Shown: piece by piece, positions 36,389-45,727 of the stretch
Position numbering within the stretch: position 1 is the first letter of the stretch
Layout of the letters: each line of letters starts with the position of its first letter
Source of the DNA: Microbacterium sp. Marseille-Q6965
Lineage (GTDB): Bacteria > Actinomycetota > Actinomycetes > Actinomycetales > Microbacteriaceae
Assembly: GCF_946151065.1 (NCBI RefSeq)
Contig: NZ_CAMGZA010000002.1
Location: 124,001-188,000 of the forward strand
Length of the DNA stretch: 64,000 nucleotides
Reading direction: 5' to 3'
Notes under the pieces: model-generated
The model's input: the letters and a program-made list of their open reading frames with translations, nothing else
Databases searched by the model: none
What the model was told of the DNA's origin: nothing
Program-made: the position numbers and the translations under genes

Positions 36389-37120
36389 TCAGGAGGTGAT
36401 CGCCTGCGTGTTGCCCGACTTCAGCGCGGCGAGACGCGCCTCGACCTCGGTGAGCTGGCCCATGTCCTGGAGCTCGTCGAACTGCGCGTCGAGCGACGAG
36501 GCGGCGAGCTCCGCCTTGCCGGCGGCGAGGGCCTCCTGCCGGCGCACCTTCTCCTCGAAGCGGCCGAGGTCGCTCGTCGGGTCGAGCACGTTGATCGACT
36601 TGACGGCGTCGTGCACCTTGTTCTGGGCCTCGGCGGTCTTCGCGCGGGCGATCAGCTCGCTGCGCTTCGACTTGAGGTCCTCGAGCTTGCTCTTCATGCC
36701 GTCGAGACCGCTCTTGAGCTTCTCGACCACCTCGGTCTGCGCGGCGATCTGCGGGGCGACCGCCTTGGCGTCGTTCTCCTCGGCGATCTGGCGCTGGAGC
36801 GCGACCTTCGCGAGGTTGTCGAACTTCTCGGCGTCGGCGGTGTTGCCGGCGGCCCGAAGCTCGTCGGCCTTACGGCTGGCGGCGAGGGCCTTGTTGCCCC
36901 ACTCCTTGGCCGTCTCGAGGTCCTCGGCGTGGTCGCGCTCGAGCAGGCGCAGGTTGCCGATCGTCTCGGCGATGGCCGCCTCGGCGTCGGCGATGTTGTT
37001 CGTGAAATCCCGCACGAGCTGGTCGAGCATCTTCTGCGGGTCCTCGGCCTGATCGATCAGCGCGTTCACATTGGCTCGGATGAGCGTGGAGATGCGGCCG
37101 AAGATCGACTGCTTGGTCAT
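36389..37120 (-). CDS. pspA: PspA/IM30 family membrane-stress protein
   Basis: 243 residues, almost entirely coiled coil. It begins SIFGRISTLIRANVNALIDQAEDPQKMLDQLVRDF, the classic PspA/Vipp1 amphipathic N-terminus that binds stressed membrane, then long helices to a C-terminal region with LTEVEARLAALKSG. These proteins are ESCRT-III-like and assemble rings or rods that support the membrane. TAGACT at 37184-37179 (minus) is a possible -10 of its own promoter. It lies downstream of the TPM-domain gene, a common actinobacterial neighbour. Confidence 0.93.
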   Translation of the reverse strand: MTKQSIFGRISTLIRANVNALIDQAEDPQKMLDQLVRDFTNNIADAEAAIAETIGNLRLLERDHAEDLETAKEWGNKALAASRKADELRAAGNTADAEKFDNLAKVALQRQIAEENDAKAVAPQIAAQTEVVEKLKSGLDGMKSKLEDLKSKRSELIARAKTAEAQNKVHDAVKSINVLDPTSDLGRFEEKVRRQEALAAGKAELAASSLDAQFDELQDMGQLTEVEARLAALKSGNTQAITS

Positions 37121-37263
37121 GGTGCTTCCCTTCGTGGATGGTGCAGAGCGTCGAGTCGGTTCGTGAAGGTCTCTTTGGAGTCTAGGAGCGGCGCCTATGC
37201 GTGCGCAGGACGAAATCGACGGCGCGTGCAGTCGGCCACGATGAGGCGCCGCCGCGTCGCATG

Positions 37264-39259
37264 TCAGAACCTCCCGCCCCGCGGCGCCCGCTGCGTCCGC
37301 CCCGAACTGCCGCCGCGGCGTCCGCCGCCGAAGCCGCCGCCGCGGCGACCGCCGCCGAAGCCGCCACTGCGTCCGCCGCCGAAGCCACCGCCGCCGAGCC
37401 CGCCGCCCCAGCCGCCCGAGCGGCGCGAGCCGCTGCCCGAGAGCAGACCGCCGATCAGGCCACCGATGATCGCGCCTCCGATGTCGCCGGCCCCCGCCGT
37501 GGCCGCCATAGCCGCCGGACCCGCCGAGCATGCCGCCCATCATGCCGCTGACGTCGGACTGGGCCTGTTGGGATGCGGACTCCGCCAGCTGCAGAGCGCG
37601 TTGGGCATGCGGCAGCGCCTGCGCCACGTCGACCGACTGCGCCGCCTCGGCGCGGTCCAGCGACGTGCGGGCCTCGGCAAGCCGCGTGCGGGCGTCGGCC
37701 CCCACCCCGCCGCGGCGCGCGGCGATGAAGTCCTGCGCCGCCGTCACCGCGCTGCGCGCCTGCAGGATCGTCTGGCCGAGGAGCTGCTGCGCGCGCTCGC
37801 CGTTCACGATGACGGCGTCGATCTGCTCGTTCGCGGCCTGCAGCTGCTGCAGCAGCACGCGCGGGCGCCTGCCCTGGCCCGACAGGTTCTGCCGGGCCAG
37901 GGCGATCGCCTGCTCGGTCGCGGCAATTGCCGGCGCGGCGTCGTGCGCGGAGCCGAGGCTTCGGGCACGCGCGACGTCTCCCTCCAGCTCCGCCACGAGC
38001 GCCCCCGCCTGCCGTTCGGCGGCCGCGAGGGTCGCGCCCAGCTCGGTGACGGCGCGCTCGAGCGCGACGGCCTGATCGGTGGCCTGTTCGGCCACGACGA
38101 TGGCGGAGGCCGCTTCTCCGGTGTCTCCGGCCGCGAGCAGCAGCTCGGCCTCTGTCAGCTCCGTCTCGGCCGTGGCCAGGCGGTCTCGCGCCTGTGCGGC
38201 GTTGTCGGCGACCTCCTGCAGGGCCTCGGGGGCGTAGGTGGCGCGCAGCGCCTCGAGTGCCGCGGCGGCGCGCTGATCGGCGCCCGCGGCGGCGGAGAGC
38301 GCTCGTCGCGCGTTGGCCAGGGCCGCGGGGGCGTTCTGCTCCACCTCGCGCAGCGTGCGGAACGTCTCGGCCTTTTCCTCGAGCGACCGCGCCGCCGCCT
38401 CGCACAGCCGCAGGATCTCCTCGTACCCGGCGCGCGCCTGCTGCTCCCCGTCGGGCTCCGCATCACCCAGGCGCTGCTTCAGCTCGAAGGCCTTCGCGAG
38501 ATCGCTCCTCGCCGACTCGAGCGCGTCGTGGAACTCGCCCGTGGCGTCCTCGCCGAACTGCGCGATCGCGAATCCCAGCTCCTGCTCGCTCGACTTCACG
38601 GCATCATCGGTCGCCACCAATGCCGTGGCGGCGCGGTGCTCCAGCTCGGCCAGCGGCACGCCGGCGCCGCCGCCGGCGCCGGCGGCCGCCCTCGCGCGTC
38701 GCCGCACCAGCCACACCACGACCACCACGGCCGCGACCACGACGAGGATCCCGAGGATCCACGCGACCCCGCCCGATCCGCCCGGCTGCGTCTCCTCCTC
38801 CACGGCATCGGCGGCCACATCCACCGCGCCCGCCCAGTCGCCCTCACGCAGCGGTGTCTCCACCGCCGCCTCGATGCGGACGAGATCGTCCTCGCTCAGC
38901 GGCCCGGCCAGGTCGGAGGAGATGTAGTACTGGCGGGCTTCCACGGCGACCGCGAGCAGGTACTGGTCGGTGCCGAGCCCGTTCTGCTGCGCGACGGCGT
39001 CGGCCCACGCGACGCGGTCGCTGGGTGCGTCGAAGTCGTCGACGAAGACCACCCAGAGGTCGATGCCCGTGGCCTGGCGCAGCTGCTCGAGCCGCTCGTC
39101 CGCCGCGCGCTCCTCGGCATCGGAGAGCGCGTCGACGGCGGGAAGGTCGAAGACGAAGGAGTCGCCGAGCGCGACGGGCTCCGCGGCGCTCGCCGGCGAT
39201 CCGGCTGCGGCCAGCAGCGCCCCTGCCGCCAGAGCCGTCCACGTCGTCAGCCTGCGCAT
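37264..39259 (-). pseudogene. TPM-domain membrane protein, split by a single-base frameshift
   Basis: A signal peptide (about 1-25) precedes a TPM domain (about 40-165, with LRQATGIDLWVVFVDDFDAPSDRVAWADAVA). One transmembrane helix (about 168-190) and a long coiled coil (to about 580) follow. The frame reads correctly to MMGGMLGGSGGYGGHG, then becomes nonsense Arg-rich sequence that would run into pspA. The true Gly-rich tail (GDIGGAIIGGLIGGLLSG to GGRF) continues one frame over and stops at 37264. Removing one G from the G5 run at 37491-37495 restores an uninterrupted 664-residue protein. This is either an assembly/sequencing indel or a genuine slip site. TPM proteins with Gly-rich tails are common beside PspA. 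Function unknown. Confidence 0.8.
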
Positions 39260-39407
39260 CGCGCCCCTCTCGCTCGAGGCGCGCCGGCCTGTCGCGCGGC
39301 GGTGTCGCCCCCGTCTCGATCCTATTCACGGGCCGGGCGAGGGGAAAGCGCGCCCGCGCGGCCCCGTCGGCGGCGACATCCCGCGACGGGACCATACGCT
39401 GGCAGGG

Positions 39408-40241
39408 ATGGACGACAGGTACGGATCCGACGTGCTCGCGACCAACTGGCGCGAGCGCGGCACGAAGCAGGCGCGGCGCGTGCCGGCCCAGATCGACCTC
39501 GTGGTCGAGGTGGCCGGCGACGGCTTCACGGGTGCGATCACCCGACGCGAGGGCCCGCACGTGGAGCTCGAGGACCGCAAGGGCCGTCGGCGGCTGTTTC
39601 CGCTGGGCAAGGGCTTCCTCATCGACGGCGAGCCGGTGGAGCTCGTGGCGCCGGCCGTGCAGCCGCAGGGACGGCGGCGCACGGCGTCGGGATCGTTCGT
39701 CGCCGACGACCGGCGGGCGCGCGTTGCCCTGCCGAGCCGCATCCTCGTGGAGGGCAAGCACGACGCGGAACTCGTCGAGCGCGTGTGGGGCGACGACCTG
39801 CGCGCCGAGGGCGTCGCCGTCGAGTATCTCGAGGGCATCGACCTGCTGGACGACCTGCTCCGTGCGGAGCCGCCGTCGGACACGCGTCGCTACGGCGTGC
39901 TCGTGGATCACCTCGTGCCGGGCTCGAAGGAGCAGCGGATCGCCGACGCCGTCGCCCGCGGCCCGCACGGCCCCCACGTGCGCATCGTCGGGCACCCGTT
40001 CGTGGACGTGTGGCAGTGCGTCAAGCCGCGGGCGCTCGGCATCGCGGCATGGCCCGTCGTGCCGCGCGGCACGGACTGGAAGACGGGCATCTGCCGGGGG
40101 CTCGGCTGGCCCGCCGAGGACCAGGCAGACATCGCCCGCGCGTGGCAGCACATCCTCTCGCGCGTCACGACGTTCCGCGACATCGAGCCGGAGCTGCTCG
40201 GACGCGTCGAGGAGCTCATCGACTTCGTGACGGCGCCGTAG
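39408..40241 (+). CDS. DUF3097 family protein (TOPRIM-like)
   Basis: 277 residues from the ATG at 39408. It matches the actinobacterial DUF3097 family. A beta-rich N-terminal domain (about 1-90) is followed by a TOPRIM-like core with ILVEGKHDAELVERVWGDDL (catalytic-type Glu) and VLVDHLVPGSKEQRIAD (Asp), and the conserved GRVEELIDFVTAP end. Related families act on nucleic acids, but no activity is known for DUF3097. Monocistronic; the next gene starts 14 bases later. Confidence 0.82.
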   Translation: MDDRYGSDVLATNWRERGTKQARRVPAQIDLVVEVAGDGFTGAITRREGPHVELEDRKGRRRLFPLGKGFLIDGEPVELVAPAVQPQGRRRTASGSFVADDRRARVALPSRILVEGKHDAELVERVWGDDLRAEGVAVEYLEGIDLLDDLLRAEPPSDTRRYGVLVDHLVPGSKEQRIADAVARGPHGPHVRIVGHPFVDVWQCVKPRALGIAAWPVVPRGTDWKTGICRGLGWPAEDQADIARAWQHILSRVTTFRDIEPELLGRVEELIDFVTAP

Positions 40242-40254
40242 GGACCAGCGGCGC

Positions 40255-40839
40255 ATGCGGACACGGCGGCAGCGGCTCGCGCTGCGCGGAGCGGGGGCGT
40301 CGTTCGCGGCGAACCTCATCGCCGCCGTCTCGCACACGCTCGGCGGCGAGGACGCGCCGGCGCCGCTCCTCGTGCTCGCCATGATGGCCCTGCTGTGGGC
40401 GCCGTCGATGGCGCTCATGGGTCAGCGCCCACGGGCGGGGCGGATCGGCACCACGGTGATCGCCGCACAGGCGGCCTTCCACGCGGTCTACGCCACGCTC
40501 GGTTTCCCGACCGGCGGCGGATACGGCCCCTCGGGTCACGCGGGCCATGGCGCTCCGCTCGAGCTGGGGCCCCTGGGGCCCGCCGTCGAGGTGAGTCCCC
40601 TCATGGTCGCCTCGCATGCCGCCGCCGCCGTCGTCAGCTTCGTCGTGCTGCTGTTCGGCGAACGGGCCCTGCGCGCGATCCTGGAGTGGACGGAAGCGTC
40701 GCTCCGTGCGCGCCTGACGGCGCCGCGGCTCCGGGTGCCGTCTCGGCCGGCGGTGGTCGCCGCGCGTCCGCGCGCACCGCGGTCCGGGCGCGTCTTCGCG
40801 CTCATCGGTCCGCGCGGGCCGCCCCTTCCTTCCCTCTGA
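40255..40839 (+). CDS. hypothetical membrane protein beside YcnI
   Basis: 194 residues with about four hydrophobic helices, a Gly/His-containing external loop (GYGPSGHAGHGAPLELG) and an Arg/Pro-rich cytosolic tail. I do not recognise the family. The loop histidines and the following YcnI gene hint at a copper-linked role. It starts 14 bases after the DUF3097 stop and ends 62 bases before ycnI. Confidence 0.65.
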   Translation: MRTRRQRLALRGAGASFAANLIAAVSHTLGGEDAPAPLLVLAMMALLWAPSMALMGQRPRAGRIGTTVIAAQAAFHAVYATLGFPTGGGYGPSGHAGHGAPLELGPLGPAVEVSPLMVASHAAAAVVSFVVLLFGERALRAILEWTEASLRARLTAPRLRVPSRPAVVAARPRAPRSGRVFALIGPRGPPLPSL

Positions 40840-40901
40840 CCCCACCCCTTTCCGCGGTCCCCCGAGGGCCGCGGGTTCCGCACGCTCAGAAGGAAGAAGA
40901 C

Positions 40902-41579
40902 ATGAACAACCCCCACATCCCCTCCCGCCGCCCGCTGCGCCGCCTCGGCGCCGGCGTCGCCATCGGCGCCGCGCTGGCGCTCGGCCTGCCGTTGGCCGCC
41001 GCCGCGCATGTCACCGTCGCACCCGAACAGGCATCAGCCGGGTCGTACGAGGTGCTCACCTTCGCGTTCAGCCACGGCTGCGAGGGCTCGCCCACCACCG
41101 CGCTGGAGATCGAGATGCCCGACGGTGTCGGCGCGGTGTCGCCGACCGTGCAGGCCGGCTGGGACATCGCCATCTCGCGCGACGAGGCCGATGGCCTGCC
41201 GCGTGCGGTGACGTTCACGGCCGAGGAGCCGATCGCCAACGAGCTTCGCGCGGCGGTGCAACTGCAGGTTCAGGTCTCGGCCGACGCCGAGGGGACGCTC
41301 GCGTTCCCGGTCGAGCAGCGGTGCGAGGACGGCGCGGTGTCGTGGAGCGAGATCGCCGAGGAGGGCGAGGACCCGCACGCCCTCGACGCGCCCGCTCCCG
41401 TCGTGACCGTCGCGGCCGGCGATGCCGCGGACGACGCGCACGCCCCGGCGGGGAACGAGCAGGCCGGGGCCGCCGATCCGGATACGGCCGCGCCGTGGGG
41501 CCTGGCGCTGGGAGGCGTCGGTGCGGTGCTCGGCGCCGCTGCCCTGGCTACCTCCGTCGTGGCGCTGCGCCGGCGCTGA
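40902..41579 (+). CDS. YcnI/DUF1775 family copper-binding-type protein
   Basis: 225 residues from the ATG at 40902, with GAAGGAAGA upstream. A signal peptide ends at LAAAA with His36 (HVTVAPEQASAGSYEVLTF), the mature N-terminal histidine that binds Cu(II) in YcnI. The domain continues with GWDIAI (conserved Trp) and RCEDGAVSW. The C-terminal transmembrane helix (about 195-220) anchors it outside. YcnI proteins usually sit with CopD-like YcnJ and an SCO-like gene; here only the unknown membrane protein precedes it. Confidence 0.86.
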   Translation: MNNPHIPSRRPLRRLGAGVAIGAALALGLPLAAAAHVTVAPEQASAGSYEVLTFAFSHGCEGSPTTALEIEMPDGVGAVSPTVQAGWDIAISRDEADGLPRAVTFTAEEPIANELRAAVQLQVQVSADAEGTLAFPVEQRCEDGAVSWSEIAEEGEDPHALDAPAPVVTVAAGDAADDAHAPAGNEQAGAADPDTAAPWGLALGGVGAVLGAAALATSVVALRRR

Positions 41580-41585
41580 CGACAC

Positions 41586-41618
41586 CCCGGGGCGCGGCCG
41601 GACCGGCCGCGCCCCGGG
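41586..41618 (+). terminator. hairpin after the ycnI-like gene
   Basis: A perfect 14-bp GC stem (41586-41599 with 41605-41618) and GGACC loop, directly after the ycnI-like stop. No T-run. Confidence 0.78.
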
Positions 41619-41655
41619 CGGTCGCCCACGGACCGGCTCAACTACCCTGGAGGGC

Positions 41656-42381
41656 ATGCCCGAAGCGCCCCGATACCGCGAGAATCCCGTGTCGTTCGTG
41701 CGTCGAGGCGGGCGGATGTCGGAGGCGCAGGAACGCGCGTGGGCCGAACTGTCGCCCCTCTACCGCTTCGACGTGCCCCGCGACGCCGCCTCCACGTCGG
41801 TGCACCCGGATGCGGTGTTCGATCCGGCGAAGGAGTTCGGCCGCGAGGCGCCGTTGATCGTCGAGATCGGATCGGGTCAGGGTCACGCCATCGTCCACGC
41901 CGCGGCGAACAATTCCGACACCGACTTCCTCGCCGTCGAGGTGTACGTCGGGGGGCTGGCCCGCACCATGCTCGATGCGGACAAGGCCGGCGTGCGCAAC
42001 CTGCGGGTTATCGAGGCGAACGCCCCCGAGGTGCTCGAGACGCTGCTGCCGGAGGGCTCTGTCAGCGAGGTGTGGATCTTCTTCTCCGATCCCTGGCACA
42101 AGAAGCGCCACCACAAGCGCCGCATGATCAAGGACGGCTTCGGCGCCACCGTCGGTCGCCCCCTGCGCGACGGGGGCGTGCTGCGGCTTGCCACCGATTG
42201 GGAGGACTACGCGCTGCAGATGCGCGAGGTCATGGATGCCGCGCCCGAGTTCGAACGCGCCTTCGCGGGGGAGTGGGCGACGCGCTTCGAGGGGCGCGCC
42301 ATGACCGCCTTCGAACGCAAGGGGATCGACAAGGGCCGCGAGATCCGCGACCTGGCGTACCGGCGCGTCGCCCGCGGCTGA
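41656..42381 (+). CDS. trmB: tRNA (guanine(46)-N7)-methyltransferase
   Basis: 241 residues from the ATG at 41656. TrmB signatures are RGGRMSEAQERAWAELSPLY, the SAM-binding LIVEIGSGQGHAIVHAA, and the catalytic-region FFSDPWHKKRHHKRRMI, ending in FERKGIDKGREIRDLAYR. It makes m7G46 in tRNA variable loops. Overlaps the following membrane gene by one base. Confidence 0.95.
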   Translation: MPEAPRYRENPVSFVRRGGRMSEAQERAWAELSPLYRFDVPRDAASTSVHPDAVFDPAKEFGREAPLIVEIGSGQGHAIVHAAANNSDTDFLAVEVYVGGLARTMLDADKAGVRNLRVIEANAPEVLETLLPEGSVSEVWIFFSDPWHKKRHHKRRMIKDGFGATVGRPLRDGGVLRLATDWEDYALQMREVMDAAPEFERAFAGEWATRFEGRAMTAFERKGIDKGREIRDLAYRRVARG

Positions 42382-43220
42382 TGGCGCACGCGACCGCGCA
42401 GACGCGCCCGCTGATGTCATGGGACATCGCCCCGGCGCTGCTGGTGTGCCTCGCGGCGCCCGCGATGTTCGTGCTCGAGTCGCGTCCCCTGGGCTACGCG
42501 CTGCTCGCGGCGGGCGTGCTGCTGGCGCTGCTGCCGCCGATCCGTCGCGCCTCGACGGCGCCGCACCTGGCGCGGGACCTGCTGCTCATCGGCCTCGGGC
42601 TCGTGTGCGCCTCGGCGATCCACCTCGAGGCGAAGCTCGACGACCTCTCGATGCTCGCCTTCACGCTCGCCCTGGGCGGCGCCGTGGTGGTGCCCTACGT
42701 GGTCGCCCGCTACTTCTTCCATGACCACGCCATTCGGTTCCCCTGGCGCGGCGGTGGGCGCTGGACCGGGTGGCAGTGGGCGTGGCTCGTGGCCGTGATC
42801 GGGTTGGGCTGGCTGATCCTGCCGTACTACTTCATCACGAGCGGCGTCTACCGGAACTGGCCCGTCGTGGACGACGCCAACCTCATCGCCCGGCTGTTCG
42901 TCGGGGTGGGCGCCGTCGGCATCTGGGACGAGCTGTTCTTCATCTGCACGGTCTTCGCCCTCCTGCGTCGCCACTTCCACGACGCGACGGCCAACGCGCT
43001 GCAGGCCATCGTGTTCGTGTCGTTCCTGTGGGAGCTGGGCTATCGCGAATGGGGACCCGCCCTGACGATCCCGTTCGCGCTGCTGCAGGGATTCATCTTC
43101 CTCAAGACCCGCTCGCTGGCGTACGTCGTGACGGTCCATCTGCTCTTCGACGCGGTCGTCTTCCTCGTGCTCGTGCACGCGCACAACCCGGGCGCCCTCG
43201 ATCACCTCTTCCTCGTCTGA
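42381..43220 (+). CDS. CPBP-like membrane protein with degenerate protease motif
   Basis: 279 residues with about eight hydrophobic helices. WDELFFICTVFALLRRHF near residue 175 occupies the place of the CPBP (CaaX-protease) EExxxR motif but reads D-E with the Arg displaced. A later TVHLLFDAVVF supplies the usual HxxxD-like pair. The fold is probably CPBP/Abi-like, but the altered acidic pair may mean a non-peptidase. Coupled to trmB (TGATG overlap). Function unknown. Confidence 0.65.
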   Translation: MAHATAQTRPLMSWDIAPALLVCLAAPAMFVLESRPLGYALLAAGVLLALLPPIRRASTAPHLARDLLLIGLGLVCASAIHLEAKLDDLSMLAFTLALGGAVVVPYVVARYFFHDHAIRFPWRGGGRWTGWQWAWLVAVIGLGWLILPYYFITSGVYRNWPVVDDANLIARLFVGVGAVGIWDELFFICTVFALLRRHFHDATANALQAIVFVSFLWELGYREWGPALTIPFALLQGFIFLKTRSLAYVVTVHLLFDAVVFLVLVHAHNPGALDHLFLV

Positions 43221-43274
43221 CGGCGGGGTCGGACGCCGCTGCGCGCGCCGAGCCGGGGGCGTAACCTTGCTCGC

Positions 43275-43937
43275 ATGACCGAGACGGTGCCCGCGCTGTT
43301 GGCCGAGCTGGAGGCACTCGAGGACCCGAAGATGCGGGCCGTGAACGAGCGTCATGGGGACGATCACGGCGTGAACCTGTCGAGGCTGCGCGCCGTCGCC
43401 AAGCGGGTGAAGACCGACCCGGAGCTCGCGCGGGAGCTGTGGGCCACGGGCGAGACGCCGGCTCGGCTGCTCGCGCTGCTCATCTCGCGCCCGACGCAGT
43501 ACTCGGCCGATGAGATCGATGCGATGCTGCGCGAGGCCCGAGCGCCGAAGGTGCGCGACTGGCTGACGAACTACATCGCCAAGAAGAGCCGCCACCTCGA
43601 GCAGCTGCGGTTGCGGTGGCTTGACGACGACGACCCGCACGTGGCCGCCGCGGGGTGGGCCCTCACCGGTTTCCGCGCCCAGAAGGACGCCTCCGGGCTC
43701 GATCTCGCCGCCCTGCTCGACACGATCGAGGCCGAGATGAGGGATGCGCCGGCGCCGCTGCAGTGGGAGATGAACTCCACGCTCGCCTACATCGGCATCG
43801 CCCACCCCGGCCAGCGCGCCCGCGCCCTCGCGATCGGTGAGCGCCTGGGCGTTCTCAAGGACTACCCGACGCCCCCGAATTGCACGTCGCCCTACGCCCC
43901 CATCTGGATCACCGAGATGGTGAGCCGGCAGGGCTGA
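43275..43937 (+). CDS. AlkD-like DNA alkylation repair protein (HEAT repeats)
   Basis: 220 residues of all-helical HEAT-type repeats. RHGDDHGVNLSRLRAVAKRVKTDPELARELWATGETPARLLALLI resembles the start of the DNA alkylation repair family (AlkD/AlkC fold). VRDWLTNYIAKKS, AAAGWALTG and MNSTLAYIGI are further repeat units. AlkD excises positively charged N3/N7-alkylated bases. Catalytic residues (Trp/Asp/Arg) were not mapped with certainty. Some family members are repair-inactive. Confidence 0.72.
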   Translation: MTETVPALLAELEALEDPKMRAVNERHGDDHGVNLSRLRAVAKRVKTDPELARELWATGETPARLLALLISRPTQYSADEIDAMLREARAPKVRDWLTNYIAKKSRHLEQLRLRWLDDDDPHVAAAGWALTGFRAQKDASGLDLAALLDTIEAEMRDAPAPLQWEMNSTLAYIGIAHPGQRARALAIGERLGVLKDYPTPPNCTSPYAPIWITEMVSRQG

Positions 43938-43986
43938 ATCCGAAACCCCCTCGCGCGTCGCGCGACGTGCGGGGCAGGATGGGCGC

Positions 43987-44391
43987 ATGGACGGTGAGCG
44001 GATGTATCGGATCGAGACCGGCGCCACCCCTCAGCGCACGTGGGCGGCCCTGACCGACCCCGTACGGGTGCGTTCCTGGTACTACGGGACATGGCCACGC
44101 ACGACGTGGCAGGTCGGCAGCCCGCTCGAGTATGTGGACGAAGACGGCGAGGTGCAGCTCAGCGGCACGGTGCTCTCATATGACCCGCCGCGCTCCTTCT
44201 CCCACTCGTTCATCGCCACCTGGGGCGGCGGCCGCGAGGATCAGGGGATCCTCACCTGGACGATCGAGCCCGAGGACGGCGGCAGCCGCGTCACGCTCAT
44301 CCACACCGGCGGGCACGGCGCCGAGACGGCCGAGGGGTCGAAGGAGCTCGTGGAGGCCCTGCGCGAGCACCTGCGCCAGCCCGACGCCTGA
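43987..44391 (+). CDS. SRPBCC/START-like protein (AHSA1 family)
   Basis: 134 residues. MYRIETGATPQRTWAALTDPVRVRSWYYGTW followed by WQVGSPLEYVDEDGEVQLSGTVLSYDPPRSFSHSF and the C-terminal helix GGHGAETAEGSKELVEALREHL is the AHSA1/SRPBCC helix-grip fold. These bind hydrophobic ligands or act as chaperone cofactors. Convergent with coaBC. Ligand unknown. Confidence 0.78.
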   Translation: MDGERMYRIETGATPQRTWAALTDPVRVRSWYYGTWPRTTWQVGSPLEYVDEDGEVQLSGTVLSYDPPRSFSHSFIATWGGGREDQGILTWTIEPEDGGSRVTLIHTGGHGAETAEGSKELVEALREHLRQPDA

Positions 44392-44406
44392 CCCCCGCGA
44401 CGGGGG

Positions 44407-45651
44407 TCACGCGCCGGCGCGCACCGCCGCGATCGCGTCGAGGACCGCCTCGGCGACCTCCCGCTTCGTCCCGCCGGCGCGGGCGACGACCTCGCCGCGC
44501 GCGTCGACGACGACCACCGCGTTGTCGGGGGTCTCAAAGCCCGCGCTCCAGCCCACGGCGTTCGCCGCGAGGAGGTCGGCTCCCTTGCGCTCCCGCTTGC
44601 GACGGGCTCGCTCGACGAGCTCCTCGTCGCTCGCGACGGTCTCGGCCGCGAAGCCCACGATCGTCTGCCCCGCCCGGCGATCGCGCGCCAGACCCGCGAG
44701 GATGTCCTCGTTCTCGACGAGACGCAGCTCGAGCCCCCCGCCGGGGGCGGAGTCCTTCGTCAGCTTCGTCTCGGACACCTCCGCCACCCGGTAATCGGCC
44801 ACGGCGGCCGCCATCACCACCACGTCGGCATCGCCCGCCGCCGTGCGCACGCCCTCGCCGAGTTCGGTCGCCGTGCCCGCCGGCTGCACCTGGATGCGCG
44901 GGTGGGCATGCGCCTCGGTGAGCACGCCCTCCTCCACGTGGGCGGCGAGGAGGGTCACCTCGGCTCCGCGGTCGGCGGCCGCGAGGGCGAGCGCGACGCC
45001 CTGCCGCCCGCTGGAGCGATTGCCGATGTAGCGCACGGGATCGATCGGCTCGCGCGTGCCCCCGGCCGACACCACGACGCGCATGCCCTCCAGGTCGTTC
45101 CCCGCGGGGCCCGGGGCCACGGCGGCCGGGCGCAGCAGGCCATCGAGCTCGTCCTTGAGGCGCTCGGGCTCGACCATGCGCCCCGGGCCCGAGTCGTCCC
45201 CGGTGAGCCGTCCGCTGTCGGGGCCGACGACGCGCACGCCTCGCTTCCGCAGCGTCTCGATGTTGGCTCGCGTGGCGGGGTGCCGCCACATCTCCGTGTG
45301 CATGGCGGGCGCGACCACGACGGGCGCCGTGGTGGCCAGCAGGGTGGTCCCCAGCAGATCGTCGGCCAGGCCCGCCGCCATCTTCGCGAGAGTGTGCGCC
45401 GTTGCCGGAGCGATCACGACGAGATCGGCCGCCTGCCCGAGCGCCACGTGCCGCACGCGAGGCACGTCGTCGTGCACCGACGTCGTGACCGGGTTGCGGC
45501 TGATGGCCTCCCATGTGGGTGCCCCGACGAATCGCAGCGCGTTCTCGGTCGGGATGACGTGCACGTCATGCCCGTCGGTCACGAGCAGCCGCACCAGCTG
45601 CACCGTCTTGTACGCGGCGATGCCGCCCGTCACGCCCACGACGATCCGCAT
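44407..45651 (-). CDS. coaBC: bifunctional phosphopantothenoylcysteine decarboxylase/synthase
   Basis: 414 residues from the ATG at 45651 with GGGTGGAG upstream. The N-terminal flavin-dependent CoaC half (about 1-185) shows VTGGIAAYKTVQLVR, the catalytic His in VRHVALGQAADLVVIAPATA and PAMHTEMW. The C-terminal CoaB half (about 190-414) shows VVVSAGGTREPIDPVRYIGNRSSGRQGVALA and the KLTKDS lysine. It couples phosphopantothenate with cysteine (using CTP) and decarboxylates the product in CoA synthesis. Confidence 0.95.
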   Translation of the reverse strand: MRIVVGVTGGIAAYKTVQLVRLLVTDGHDVHVIPTENALRFVGAPTWEAISRNPVTTSVHDDVPRVRHVALGQAADLVVIAPATAHTLAKMAAGLADDLLGTTLLATTAPVVVAPAMHTEMWRHPATRANIETLRKRGVRVVGPDSGRLTGDDSGPGRMVEPERLKDELDGLLRPAAVAPGPAGNDLEGMRVVVSAGGTREPIDPVRYIGNRSSGRQGVALALAAADRGAEVTLLAAHVEEGVLTEAHAHPRIQVQPAGTATELGEGVRTAAGDADVVVMAAAVADYRVAEVSETKLTKDSAPGGGLELRLVENEDILAGLARDRRAGQTIVGFAAETVASDEELVERARRKRERKGADLLAANAVGWSAGFETPDNAVVVVDARGEVVARAGGTKREVAEAVLDAIAAVRAGA

Positions 45652-45727
45652 GACTCCACCCTCTCGCATCCGCGGTCCGCGCGCATCGCGAAGCCCCCGG
45701 CGGCGCGGCCTGCATAGGCTGGAGGCC

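Noticed and set aside
36389..39259. A fusion of the TPM protein to PspA
   Set aside because: The joining segment is frameshifted Gly-coding DNA read as Arg-rich sequence; pspA has its own ATG and possible promoter.
34670..40384. A 1,904-codon open frame on the plus strand
   Set aside because: It runs antisense or out of frame through real genes (arginase-like, pspA, TPM, DUF3097), has Arg/Gly/Pro-rich nonsense composition, and exists only because stop codons are rare at this GC content.
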